Assembly (NCBI GenBank): GCA_004794655.1
Contig: SMMW01000003.1
Span: forward strand, 2,728,001-2,792,000
Source of the DNA: Marisa cornuarietis
Lineage: Eukaryota; Mollusca; Gastropoda; Architaenioglossa; Ampullariidae
Reading direction: 5' to 3'
DNA length: 64,000 nt
Positions 35,770-47,637 of the stretch are shown here, in pieces. A program made the position numbers and the translations under genes. The notes beneath the pieces were generated by a model, which saw nothing but the letters and a program-made list of their open reading frames with translations, ran no database searches and was not told where the DNA came from. Position 1 is the stretch's first letter, and each line of letters opens with the position of its first letter.

Positions 35770-36285
35770 GACCCCCCCCCCAGGGGCAGGTAAGCAGGTG
35801 AAGTAAGTTACTCGGGGTACACTAGTGTCTCTATGACCAGCGCTGTCAGGCCACACATTTTCTCGGTGGCTGATGGTCTTTCGCTGACATTAGCCTCCCA
35901 TGATCCCCGACAACACCTCTGCGTGGTTTGTCGTCAGACCTTTGTAGTTGAAATGAGTCCATAATGGTCCTCGGGAACACCACCTCGGAGGTCTGCCTCC
36001 TAAGTCAGTGGCCGGAGGGTTTGGACAAGATTCATTATGCCTACTTGTGTAAAATTAATCACCTTGATTCTGGCTTTTGCTTTAGGTTAGTTCCGTACAG
36101 TGAGGTTGACTTCTCGCTGTTTTTCTTTTATCGCAACACAAACTTACTTTTGACATTTTCTTTTTTAAGTTTCTAACAAGGCGATTATATCAGATCAAAA
36201 TGTTGATTAGAACACATCAAACACATGTTGCTAGTCAAGTTAATGAAAACTTGAGTGACATTAACATACTTAAATGTTACACACA
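35770..36285 (+). repeat. duplicated block, copy 2
   Basis: Second copy of the 25.56 kb block, same orientation, with small indels, leading into AC repeats. Confidence 0.8.
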
Positions 36286-36289
36286 CACA

Positions 36290-36358
<69 letters not shown>

Positions 36359-36448
36359 TATCAGAATTTAGTTGTCTTTTATATTTCTTCTCTCTCTTTC
36401 TTCCTAAGTTATTTCATTGTCCCTCTAGCTCTGATTAACTTGACTAGC

Positions 36449-36507
<59 letters not shown>

Positions 36508-36512
36508 ACACA
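36286..36512. repeat. two (AC)n microsatellites
   Basis: AC runs at about 36,298-36,355 and 36,450-36,512, separated by unique sequence with a tgtcttttatatttcttct motif repeated after each. Confidence 0.95.
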
Positions 36513-36514
36513 CA

Positions 36515-37190
36515 ATTTAGTTGTCTTTTATATTTCTTGTAACAATACTAATCTACACACTTCTAAGGTTTCCTCCTTCCGGATTCAATGTCTGAGGCTG
36601 CAGATCACATCTTGTCCGCGACTTTTCTCCAAGTCTGGCAAAGATGTTGCAGCTGACACTGTCTGCACTTGTTTTCCTCGTTGTCGATACCCTTGTGTCC
36701 TCTCACTTTTATACCCCCGAGGTAATATTGGGAGCAAGATGATTAAACACGGGTCATTCGTTTGAAAATCCTGATTCGAAAAGTCGGCCGCATACTGTTT
36801 GCTGTCAGTTTTCTCTTCGTATTGCTTACAACATACCCATAACTTTCTTTTTTTTAGAGTTTTAGACATTTACCATCTGAAAAGCAGATCCCTAGCAGCA
36901 CAGAATGCCAAAAATACATGGGTCCCTTGGTGTAGAACATTGGTCCCACATACTTTCTATGGGACCCGTGTGTTTTCACAAATTCGGTACTGCCAGGGAT
37001 AATACTAACTTTTCTCCTGCCTTTGATGAAATTTATTGTTGCGAACACACCAGTGATCTTTCTCACACTTTCTCCCTGACGCTCATGTGTCTCAGTAAAA
37101 GCAACTAATGGCTGACCCCCACATCCGCTTTAACCACCGACCAGCGCGTACTGCGCATGCGCTGAATAATTGACGAAATACCCTCAGCGA
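36515..37190. other. non-coding stretch, no gene seen
   Basis: Contains a 94-codon minus-strand ORF (36585-36869) with no recognisable motif. I do not call it a gene. Confidence 0.35.
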
Positions 37191-37199
37191 TGTCGAAAT

Positions 37200-38215
37200 T
37201 TCTCGAACATAACTTATTATACAGGTCTTGTGTAGCAGTGAAGAGACGGGGCTAAAAAAATTCGCTTGTCATCGCAGTAAGAAAGTCCGGGTTCAGATCT
37301 CGTCTTGGGACCTTTTTTCTGCATGTAAAACTTGTCCGCGAGGCCAGAGCCGGCGCTAGGGGCGGGGAGTGCGGGGTCTTGGGCAAATAGAATTGCGGGG
37401 CCTTTGGAAGCAAATCCCGGGTATCGCCGTTTCTCAATGCCAAATCTAAATCCTTGCAATGTTTGCTCAATTCATTCATTGTGATTGTGCGTAGTTGTGA
37501 AACATTGTAAAGGAAGCTTAATATTCCGGCATACTGCTCTAGTTGCTCGAAACGTTTCTTCAGAAATCTCAATGCTTGATCGACGATCCACAAGAAATAA
37601 CCAACCCTAAAAGATTCTTCAGGTCTCCTGTGGTTCATCCATGACTTCATATTCAAATCGCCTCTACCTTCGCCTAAGGCGGCACTCGTTAAATACAGGT
37701 TCGATGTTCATTGTTGATGCTGTTTCTTTGCGGTGATTATTGCTGACATAAATCCATTGTCTCTATACTTGATGAAGACATCTATAAGAGACTGAACGTG
37801 TTTAATGGCCACATCGAGTTGCATAGTTGACGACTGCAAAGTTTTGCTGACGGTGTTGACGGCAAACAGGATGTCGTACCACACAACGACGGCAACCAGA
37901 AATTCAAAATTCCCCAGCTCGTAGTTTGCAAGGCAACCAGCTTCACTTGCTACTTTTGGATCATTTGCTGTCTCAGAGCTAATCCTGTTAATAAATGGAT
38001 ATCAGTCACCTGAGTTTTCTAAGAAACCCTTTTGTAAGGATTTTTTGGTTTGTTTTGTTTTAGAATTTTAAGAAAATTACGCACTGTCTCATCCCGAGGG
38101 TGCAGTTGCTAGCGCGGGGCCCCCATCAGGGGCGGGGCCTTGGGCGGTCGCCCTGCTCGCCCTACCCTAGCGCCGGCTTTGCGCGAGGCTCCCTGCAGTC
38201 CCTCCTCTCCCTTCA
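37200..38215 (+). mobile_element. SINE fragment interrupted by a hAT element
   Basis: A tRNA-SINE relic (cgggttcagatctcgtcttg B box, gcatgtaaaacttgtccgcg body) is split; its sequence resumes after the hAT element with ctccctgcag. The 60 bp before the head matches 7.19-7.26 kb. Confidence 0.65.
37345..38181 (-). mobile_element. hAT element with ZMYM1-like transposase remnant
   Basis: 837-bp element bounded by an exact 8-bp target duplication CGCGAGGC (37337-37344 and 38182-38189). Terminal inverted repeats are CAGAGCCGGCGCTAGGG and CAAAGCCGGCGCTAGGG. The minus strand encodes decayed pieces of a hAT/ZMYM1-like transposase: FEFLVAVVVWYDILFAVNTV and DVAIKHVQSLIDVFIKYRD near 37.7-37.95 kb, then ALRFLKKRFEQLEQYAGILS and ELSKHCKDLDLAL near 37.43-37.58 kb. 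Much of the transposase is missing and frames are broken. Confidence 0.85.
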
Positions 38216-38689
38216 TCCCCCCCTGTAGTGCAAAATCCCCTGAAATTGTCGCTGGTGGTCGGATGTGGTGCTGGTGGTGATCGACAGGCAGGGCCGCCGA
38301 AAGGCAGCATCAGCCCCGGGACAGAAGACCTTCCTAGGTCCTTGGCGTTAATCAGTAACTGTATTCGGGAATTATTTTCGCTGTATATGTAGTAGTATGC
38401 TTGCAAGTTATAATTAGACTGGCAATATCTTGATTACATTACGTAACATAATATAGACAGCGAGCAACTAACATCTGCACCACTGCACGAGATGAGCATT
38501 CTACAGCTGTGTACACGTCAGTAGAAGTCAGTGAAAAAGGAAAAATGATTTTGCATTTTGCAGTCGTGTTGCTGTATTTGTTTTCTTTCCTCAGAGATTA
38601 ACTTAAAGAAAAACAAAAACACTGACCAAGGTGAGGCCCTCTTCACACCGCGGGCCCGGCTACACCAGACCCCCTGCCCCCCCCCCCCT

Positions 38690-39111
38690 CTCGTCAGGCC
38701 TGTCAGCAGGTTGCCCCACAGACCTTTGTAGTTGAAATGAACCCTTAATGGTCCTCGGCAACACCACCTCGGAGGTCTGCCTCCTAACCTGCCCTGAGGG
38801 GCTACAGTCAGGGGCCGGAGGGTTTGGACAAGCCTCATTATGTCTACTTGTGTAAAATTAATCACCTTGATGCTGGCTTTTGCCTCAGGTTAGTTCCCTA
38901 CAGACAGTGAGGTTGACTTCTCGCTGTTTTTCTTTCTCTGAAGCACAAACGAGAAGCCATGAGGCCAACTTACACTTGAGCATTCTTTCATTTTCAAGTT
39001 TCTAACTGATTCAGACGAGGCGATTATACAAGATTGGAATGTCGATTCAAACATATATATATATAATACAATTTGCTAGTGTTAATCAAAACTAGAGTGA
39101 CAGAAACATAA

Positions 39112-39115
<4 letters not shown>
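38690..39115 (+). repeat. duplicated block, copy 3
   Basis: Third copy of the 25.56 kb block, with an extra segment after cggaggtctgcctcctaacc, leading into AC repeats. Confidence 0.8.
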
Positions 39116-39153
<38 letters not shown>

Positions 39154-39199
39154 TACAGGTTTTATTTGGTTTCCCCATTTCTCCGTTCACTTTCTTTCC

Positions 39200-39292
<93 letters not shown>

Positions 39293-39300
39293 CGTGCATG
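39115..39300. repeat. (AC)n and (TG)n microsatellites
   Basis: An AC run (39,115-39,150) and a TG run (39,205-39,290) face each other over about 55 bp and could form a long hairpin. Confidence 0.95.
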
Positions 39301-39319
39301 TGTGTGATTTTAATTCCCT

Positions 39320-39850
39320 ATGCATAAAAAATTTTGGGGAAAAGTCATGCATGTAAAAGAGGGCACTTTGCCTATTTGTTTACTTTACCTTCTCAGTCAT
39401 CTTGACATTTTCTGTTGTCAGTGATAAACATTGTATGTTGATATTTCCCACAGCTGTTATCACTATTAAATGCTTGTAGCTACTGAACGATATCGCGTGA
39501 CTAGGCGGGTACCTAAACATGAAACCACCGAAAGTCGATAGTCTTTAGATGGACTCTTGAAAACATTTTCACAATCAATTCAACAGAAATTTAATATACG
39601 TGTGGATCATGTAGGGCACAATCTCATTTAGGTCTTGTGTGGCCACAAAAGTGATACGACATTCCGACAGACACGAACAGCAACAATAACAACAAATGTG
39701 CAAATGGAGTACAGGTGTCCTGCAGTCATACACACTGGTAATGAAAATGCATGTGCATAAAACAAAAATGAATGTTGCTTGATTTAAAACCTTGTAGAAA
39801 CAAGTTGAAACGGAAATACCAAATAAACTTACGAGGGTTTTTTTTTAATT
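39320..39850 (+). repeat. mosaic of duplicated fragments
   Basis: Three pieces joined in one run: 39,330-39,555 matches 27.04-27.25 kb; 39,600-39,720 matches 29.51-29.64 kb; 39,765-39,830 matches about 24.35-24.42 kb. All are in direct orientation. Confidence 0.7.
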
Positions 39851-39898
39851 CACGGTACAAACCTAGCGCGTGTTAATTCTTCAAGACAACCTCTCTCG

Positions 39899-41994
39899 GT
39901 GCAGGTCGCGGCTGGTGCCACAAACGGCCCCGTGGTGCTGGTGCGGCGCGTGGTGCCGTGTGTCAGCCTCAACTGGACCGACATCCTAATCCTCTGGACC
40001 GAGTCGTTTGAGGTAGAGGCTGATAAAAATCCAGCACTCATGGTAAATCCTGTTCCTGTTGTTCCTTACACCATGCAGAACCCCACCATCGGCGACTGCA
40101 CACCAGGTGTCAGCAGCTATATAGCCGGCAGGAGGTGTGTCAATGGTCCTGGCACTATAACACCAGTCTAACACCTGTCTAACACCTAACACCTGTCTAA
40201 CACCTGTCGACTGGAACTGGGCTGACGGCATGAGCATCTGGACTGTACTGAGTCTCAAAGAGGCGACATATCAACACAGTCCCGCCCTGCTACAGAACCA
40301 CCCGGGAATAGCACCAAGAGACCGTGCGATGGTGCTGGAATGGATAATGAAGGTATTCATTCTATTGTGTTTATTTATATTTATTTAGTTATGTTTACTT
40401 AAATAGTTAATATATTACGGCGGTCGTTTAAGCATCTTCTGCATTTAAAGGCCGACCTTCTATTTAAGGGGTCAGGCGTTCTATATAAAAACATCCAAAC
40501 TGAATACATTTCTTTTTCCCATTTTTACAAAAAGTTTGATATTTATTGCGCTTTAGTGTTTGTAATTATGAATGTATGATTTTTTTTCAAGCGTCGTTTT
40601 TTATTTAATATTATCGTTGTTGAAGCATTCGTAAACGCTCTTTGGAGCAATAAGTGTTAGCATATGTCTCTATTTCAACAGGTGTCAAGCTGCAGGTTTC
40701 CGTAAAGACACGTTTTACCTGGCACAGGACATACACAAATTTTTAAACAATAAGCAGAACATTGCCCGGCAAAAGTTGCAGCTAGTAGGAACCTCCGCCA
40801 TCTTTCTTGCTGCAAGAGTTGAGGTATGTACACGTCTTCTGTTTGTTCGTTCGTTCGTTCGCTCGTTCGTTCAACATTACACAAAAGCATGTTGGCTTCA
40901 TGTGGCTAATTCTATATTTTTAATTCCAATATCATACAAAATTCTGCCACCTAAAGAAACCAGTTTAATATTTATAATTTAATGTTTGATGCCTAATGTT
41001 TAATTTTTATTAAAAAGATTACATTTTCCTAAAGAAGTTTTAAGAGTAAAATCGACTTTAAATTGCAGAGACTACAAATGTGTGTGATTTCATCTCCACT
41101 TATGTTGATCTCCGAAGAGGAAAAGACGCCCCCTTATGCCAGCGCATATTCCGATCTGACCGATGGATTTTTTTTACTGAGAAGGAGATAACACTGAGGG
41201 TAACAAACATTGAGTTTATTATATTTATAATTATGGCAGCCAGTTTTCTTTTCCGACATGTCGATGGTTACTTTGTTCATCTCATGGGTTTCTATGTTCA
41301 GACACTCGACTGGAAGGTGACACCAGCAACAGTTGTGACCTGGCTCACCTTTCAACTACAGCTCATGTCACTGTCAGGAAAGACTTTCCACAATATAGCA
41401 GAAGAGGACATGACCACCCCTGTTTATTCACAAACAGTTTTTATATCCGCCTGCCGGGTAAGTGTCCTTCTCACAGCTACTCCCGTTTATCCTACATGCA
41501 GTCAATACACGTAGTCTGGGTAAGATATAGGCCTTGTTACATGCAGTCACCTTGTTACATGAAGGCTGCACGTGCATGTCCGCCACCCTACAGCTTGCAG
41601 ATGCGTGTAGGCTTTCAGCGCCATCTTGGCGCAGCTTGAACGTTACCATGGCAACTACGCGCCATTATGCTTTTCTTCACTTTTTACCAAGCAGTAGAGG
41701 TTTGGAACTGGGTATAGACCCTCACTTTCAACATCAATGACCTAGTGTGAAGCAGACTTAATTGCTGCAAACCTGTCAGTAGCACATGTATATTTTTTTG
41801 TTTATGTGATTAACGGTTATTTCATTTGTGTGACAGACGTGAATCAACTGCAGTTTTATAAATGCAAATCCTGGATGTCGGCGTTTGCTGAAGCCATCAG
41901 GAGAGAACCTCCACCAACGTTGGCGCCAGCAACATCCAGGGTACCTGAAGAGCGGCATCTCCTCCAGCAAGTGACAATCAACCTGAACATGCTG
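39899..41994 (+). pseudogene. CCNE: cyclin E-like copy E, disrupted
   Basis: Contains two half-versions of exon 2 (about 39,903-40,080 reading VRRVVPCVSLNWTDILILW, and 40,205-40,352 ending RDRAMVLEWIMK), exon 3 40682-40823 with FYLAQDIHKFLNNKQNIARQ, exon 4 41120-41199, exon 5 41302-41457 and exon 7 41837-41994. Exon 3 is 5 bp shorter than in copy B, with a 2-bp loss near its start that shifts the frame. Exon 4 has an 8-T run where 6 T would keep the frame. Exon 6 is gone: the intron sequence jumps from gctgcaaacct to the exon 7 side. Exons 5 and 7 remain open and canonical. A pseudogene that kept high similarity, possibly through gene conversion. Confidence 0.82.
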
Positions 41995-42370
41995 GTAAGG
42001 GTTGGAACTATAACTGTCTAACGCTGTGAATGACTGACACTGCCCGTGCATGACATTCTCTTGTTAGACATGTCACAACAAATACAGTACTAGTTGTCTT
42101 AGGCGGCATGGAGGGCAGTTAGTCCTTAGCGAGTCCTGCCTACCTGAGGGTCCATAGTGACCAGTGCATTGCTTGGGAGCAGAGGCCGGGTCACATCTCG
42201 AGACTTGAAATAATCTCCCCTTGCCCATACAGTAACTGCTGAACAGTTTATCAGGGGAGGCAAGGGCGGCGAAAGAAGAGGCATGCCTTTGCCACAATGA
42301 ACCACTTAGTTTCGCTTCCTTTTACGCTCTTTGTAGCAAGAAGTGTTAGCATATGCTGCTATTTCAACTA

Positions 42371-43739
42371 GTGTGTCAAGGTGGAGGTTTCCTTAAAGAA
42401 ACTTACCTGGCACAAGACATATTTGACGGATTTCTACTCAGTTCGCAAAACATTGCCTTAGAAAAGCTGCAGCAAGCGGGAATAGCCGCATCCTTTACTC
42501 AAAGTTGAGGCATGTACACGTTTTCTGTCCTTTTATTCCTCATTACACAAAAGCCTCTCGGCTTCATGTGGCAAATTCTATATTTTTAATTCTGACCTCA
42601 TGATAAATTTTCGCACTTAAAGAAATCCACTTTTGCATTGCATGCAGACTAGAAATGTGTGTGAATTCATCTCCACTTCTTATGTTGATCTCGTAGTAGG
42701 AAAAGACGGCCTTTTATGCCAGCGTATATTCGCAACTGTGCGATGGATTGTTTTTAAGGAAAAGGATAAAACACGTAGAAAAGATGATACCGAGGGTAAG
42801 AAACATTGAGTTCGTTTATTATATTTATAATTATGGCAGAAAGTTTTCTTTTCGGACATGTCGATGGTTACTAGTCCATCTAGTAGATAACACCTCATGG
42901 GTTTCTATGTTCAGGCACTCGACTGGAAGGTGACACCAGCAACAGTTGTGACCTGGCTCACCTTTCAACTCCAGCTAATGTCACTCCATGAGACAAGGAA
43001 CAGCTGGGCTGTAACAGAAGACATGAGCACCCATATTCCAAAACCTTTCACCTTTCAACTCCAGCTAATGTCACTCTCGCAGTCAGGAAAGACTTTCGAG
43101 AATATAACAGGAGACGACTTGACCACCCCTATTTATTCACAAACAGTTTTTATATCCGCCTCCCGGGTAAGTGTCCTTCTCACAGCTACTCCCGTTTATC
43201 CTTCTATATGCAGTCAATACACGTAGTCTGGGTAAGATATAGGCCTTGTTACATGCAGTCACCTTGTTACATGCAGTCACATTGTTACATGCAGTCACCT
43301 AGCAGAAGGCAGCACGGGCATGTCCGCCACCCTACAGCTTGCGGGTGGGTGTAGGCTTTCAGCGCCATCTTGGCGCAGCTTAAACGTTACTATGGCAACT
43401 ACGCGCCATTATATGCTTTTCTTCACTTTTTACCAAGCAGTAGAGGTTTGGAACCGCGGATAGACCCTCACTTTCAACATCAATGACTAGTGTGAATCAG
43501 ACTTAATTGCTGCAAACCTCGCGAGAGCTGCGAGTGCAGTAGAGAGAAGGAAACTAGGGAAGGGCAGCAACTCTGAAGATAATGACGAAGGCTGCAAAAT
43601 ACAAAATTCCAAGCGACACGAGATGTAAATCGTAAATAACCGAATAAACTTTCCCGAAGTAAATATAGCGAGTTGGCCGCCTGTGCCGTGTATCAGGTTC
43701 ATCCAGACACTGCGGCCTTTTTTCAACTCGTCCTTCCAT
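42371..43739 (+). pseudogene. CCNE: cyclin E-like copy C, disrupted, chimeric exon 5
   Basis: Exon 3 relic 42371-42509 (YLAQDIFDGFLLSSQNIALE) ends with a GC in place of the GT donor and has lost its later frame. Exon 4 42700-42795 is open for 32 codons. Exon 5 42915-43166 is 252 bp and 84 codons, open, against 159-162 bp in A and B: it contains an A-type segment (MSLHETRNSWAVTE) followed in frame by a B-type segment (MSLSQSGKTFENITGDD). Exon 6 survives only from about 43,668 to 43,739; its 5' part with LLDLC is deleted. Exons 1, 2 and 7 are absent. It lies just downstream of copy E in the same orientation and ends tail-to-tail against copy D. Confidence 0.8.
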
Positions 43740-43859
43740 GTAAGTTATCGTTTGGTTCGACGAACGAATGAGACGAACTGGTCACTGACATCAAACTTTA
43801 AATTTGTTTTCTTATCCATCGACAACGAGCTTCAATGCTACGATGAAATCACGAGAGCC

Positions 43860-44503
43860 ATTGCAGCACCATCGCACGATCCCTCGGTGAAATTTCTGGG
43901 TGGTCCTGCAGCACGGCCAGACTGTGCTGACACCTGGCTTCTGTGAGACTCAGCACAGTCCAGATCATGCACAGGACGTCAGCCCAGTTCCGGCCAACAG
44001 ACGTCGCCACGTGTCGCACCTGCACCACCGGGGAAGTTGTGGCACCGACCTCGCCCTGCACCAGAAAAAAGTTTGTCTTGAAAAACTAACTACTATTCAT
44101 CAGCAGTTGGTAATTTTGTTAAGGACCCAAAGTAGTCATGAGTGGGGAGTTGGTATGAGCTTATGTCACAGTGGCAACTCTCCTCTCTCACGCGCATCTC
44201 AATGACGCAGGTACAACATGAACGCACACAGACATTAACTGGTCATCCACTCACCACTTGGGAGGAGCCTCCATTACTGGCGGTCGGTGCAACAAGGGCT
44301 GGAGGTCTGTTGATACTCGGTGTTGTAGTGGTGGCTGGTGTTGTAGTGATGGCTGGTGCTGTAGTGGTGGCTGGTGCTGTCTGTACTGCTGTCAGACGCG
44401 GAAGGACCGTTTGTATGACGTCTATACACATGACTGCGGCTAGTCTGCCTCCGGGCCCTAGCAGCAGCGGCAGAGGCAGCCATCAAGGACATTGTCGAGG
44501 GCG
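43860..44503 (-). pseudogene. CCNE: cyclin E-like copy D, 5' exons only
   Basis: Exon 1b 44503-44255 (MSLMAASAAAARARRQTSRS..., with a repeated Ser-His-His-Tyr stretch) and exon 2 about 44056-43860 (NWADVLCMIWTVLSLTEA, ISPRDRAMVLQW). Homology stops inside exon 2 after the caatgg equivalent, at the junction with copy C. An extra C in exon 1b (gacctcc against gactcc in copy A) changes frame before the conserved end ASNGGSSQV. It marks the inner end of the outer right arm. Confidence 0.75.
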
Positions 44504-45119
44504 CTGAAAATATTCATGTCGGGAATTTTTATCAGTAAACAGACTAAAACAAAACAAAAAACCCTCAGAAATTTGAAAGATGAAAGATATAGTGCAAAGT
44601 GTAGAAACACAAAGGCTTGTTCTCATCCACCCGCTACATCCCGGACATTTCTTATTGAGAAGAAGACCCGGAAACTATGCTTACTGGGGGTAACCAGCAC
44701 CCAAGGCACAAGAACAATTTACTCCAAACTGTAGGAATGACGATAGCCTTGTTAGCTAGAGCCTTAACACGTGGCAGTGAGCGGGTTTCGTTTTTGTCTT
44801 CAGTGCGTTCAGCGCGGCATCCTTTCCCTTCACGCAGGTGGAAAAAAAAACAGGAAAGGAGGAGGAAATAAAAGAAAAAAGGAAAGAAGAATGAAAAAAC
44901 TGGTGAAAGGTCGAGAGAAAAAAGAAAAGCAAAATCATACCAACAACAAATGTCCCTCCCTCCTCCCCCCAAAAAAATGTACAAATTATCTTTCAAAAAC
45001 CAGAAAGAGAAACAAATCAAAAGAATAAAAGTAAAAGAAGAAAACAGCGAAAGAAACAAAAAAGAATGACAGAAAGCAGTGATAAAAAGGACTAAAGGAA
45101 AGCTGCTATATAATGACTA

Positions 45120-45627
45120 TACTTGTATGTTGCTAGAAACGTTCATGTTTCCTAACAACTCGACATCAAACCAGACAGGGATCTATGATGTTGTTCTTTA
45201 GTTAAAATCACCAAAGAAGAGAAATGTCACTGAATCTTTCGATTATGAGCAGTAAGCAGTGTTTAAGAGGAATAAGCCATTCTCAAAGTAACATGTACTA
45301 TAATAAGGCTAATCCACTGGTGGAAGGTGTAAGTCAACACACAAAACTTTCCTTGCGGTGCCTATCAACACACTGGCATGTCCTACGACTATAATGTTAT
45401 CAAATGGCACCTCTATTTGTTTGACATAATGCAGTAGACTTTCTCACAAGAAAAATAGTTCCACCAGGCGGGCGGCCTTGACTAGCTAACTTTTTGGTTG
45501 GAGCAGTGAAAGAAGTATGAGAGGAAAATGCTGAAGTAGAACAACTGTCCACAAACATTTCTAGTAAACAACAAAAGTCAAAGGAATTTACATCAGCAAG
45601 AAATTCTCTGTCAGTGAGTTTGGACAT
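45120..45627 (-). mobile_element. LINE endonuclease fragment
   Basis: Mirror copy of 18.33-18.84 kb. The 75-codon ORF has one extra residue (SCSTSAF against SSTSAF) and is otherwise nearly the same. Confidence 0.65.
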
Positions 45628-46270
45628 CAGACCATTTATATTCTACGAAGGAAATGTCAATGTAGGTGGTGTAACATGGTGCTGTCAGGGCCACATACCT
45701 ATTTGCTAGTGCAGGCACTTTGTGGTCGTGTGGTAACACCTCCAATGTGGTAGTCGAGGTTGTCTGTGGGCTGTCTGCCGGTTAGGGCCGTGGGTTTGTG
45801 TCGCAGTCTTGTCTGTTGACTTGTGCCCTGCGTCCACTGGTTTGGAGTGAGCGATGTTCAGGGGCTGCGTGCACGCCACTCTTTTCTCCAATAAACCGAT
45901 ATTTTCGTGCACATGGAACGGTAGCCCTGTGAGCACCATCAGCCACCATTGTGGTCCTACCGACACAGCACGATGACACATGGCTCGTGCTCCACGATCG
46001 TGGCTCTGCACTTTCACTATCGTCTTCAAAATCATACATTATATGTTTCTGAACATAGAAATATTTGTATGACTGACTAAGAGGGACTAGTGGGGTGCAA
46101 TCAATTTGACAGTAATAATCTACTATTGACATTATAGTCGAAAGCACTCAGTTAACTGTTTTTCAACGCAAATACTGCATTACAGTGTATATATAAAGAA
46201 AAGAAGCGAAATAAAGGCTAAAACAAAGAACGAAAAGAAAACGAATGAGCGACAAGAACAAGTAAACCAA
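45624..46270 (-). repeat. dispersed repeat, long copy
   Basis: Inverse of 17.64-18.33 kb. Confidence 0.65.
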
Positions 46271-46749
46271 AACGAAAGAAAACCAAAGAAAGAAGCTGTC
46301 CTTCTGTGGTGTGACATAAGAAGGGGGACTTATTGTGCCTCTGCCCAGTCCATAAAAACATTTGCGGGGTGAACTGCAAAAATGACCGACTCCTCGTTAA
46401 TATGATCGGGTGTGGCTGTCTATGACTCCTCCTTGCCCTCTGACCCCTTCCACACTGCTTATCCTCCATGTACCCCCCCCCCCATAGTTTCGTTACCTTA
46501 GCACACCCAATCAAATGGTCCTTAATTTCACATTTCTCCCTGTACCTCTAACCCGCATTCAACATTTAATCTGCTTCTTTTGTTTACGGGGATCTGAGGA
46601 CTTGTTAGGTTCTTTCAAAGCTGATAGGACCTCAAATTACCTTTCTTTCCTGACTTTGTCTCTGTACCAAGAAAATCATTTGAACATGCTCAAGGCTAAC
46701 ATGTTTGTTCCTTTCTGAAGTACACAGACTAGTAGGTGATTTGGGGACT

Positions 46750-47430
46750 ACTGAAGTCGTTCAGCTAAGAAAGGGATCTGACGAACACGCTCACATACAG
46801 ATATATATATATATATGCTGCCCATGAAGGGGATCACGCTCGATAGACATCGATATAGAACAGGGATGTTATAACAAAGCTTTCTCCCCAGAACAAATGG
46901 TTAAACTATTTTATTCATTCTCAAATGCAGTAACTTGTCAGTGAAGTTGTTACCGACTGTCGTTTAGACGAGTGTATAATGCGATACCGGTGACCTTTGG
47001 ATGGGAACCTGCGAGCTGCTCTTTCTTTCATAGACACGTGTCACGATGCTTTCTAGATACGGGTATAGACTCCTTACACCCTTAATGACTAAACAAATGT
47101 CCTTTGTCAAATGCCGTTCACTGTTTTTCATTTTGTTTCTGTTATCGCATCCATTTGTTCGCTTACTCGTTTACCCTTTCATCCTCTAGTTGTTTCCTCA
47201 AATCGTAGTCGCTCATGTCCGCGGAGACCTCACACCGAGGCGCACGCACACAAACATATTCACGGGCGAACGTGCTCGCAAGTACACACACACACACAGA
47301 CACACCGACATCATTGTTTGACGGAAGCTGTCTAAGACCAGAAATGTCAAGAATCAAGAGGGTGAATACTTGTTACTACGATTACTGCCAGACGTAAAAT
47401 GATTTAATATCCGCTTTTTACAAATCAGTC
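46750..47430. other. arm sequence without recognised gene
   Basis: Mirrors 16.83-17.4 kb. Contains a short (TA)n near 46,802 and a short CA run near 47,284. No exon supported. Confidence 0.4.
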
Positions 47431-47433
47431 GCA

Positions 47434-47637
47434 GTGTATTCCGAGATGGACAAACCTGGACACAGTCTACTTGGTCGTACATGCAGCCTTGATTCCAACT
47501 TTCTTCTGTCACTCACCGACAGGCTAGTCATGGCTGAATGCCGGAGGTCGCTGTATACAGCCTGTATTCGTATCAACAGCCATGAGTTTGTCAAAACTGC
47601 TGAAAGCGGAGAATTTTCTGGAGTTCACGCTGTATGA
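47434..47637 (+). CDS. hypothetical 67-codon ORF, identical in both arms
   Basis: Same protein as the ORF at 16607-16810. An AATAAA lies about 195 bp after its end. No family recognised; may be a fragment of a longer transcript. Confidence 0.25.
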   Translation: MYSEMDKPGHSLLGRTCSLDSNFLLSLTDRLVMAECRRSLYTACIRINSHEFVKTAESGEFSGVHAV

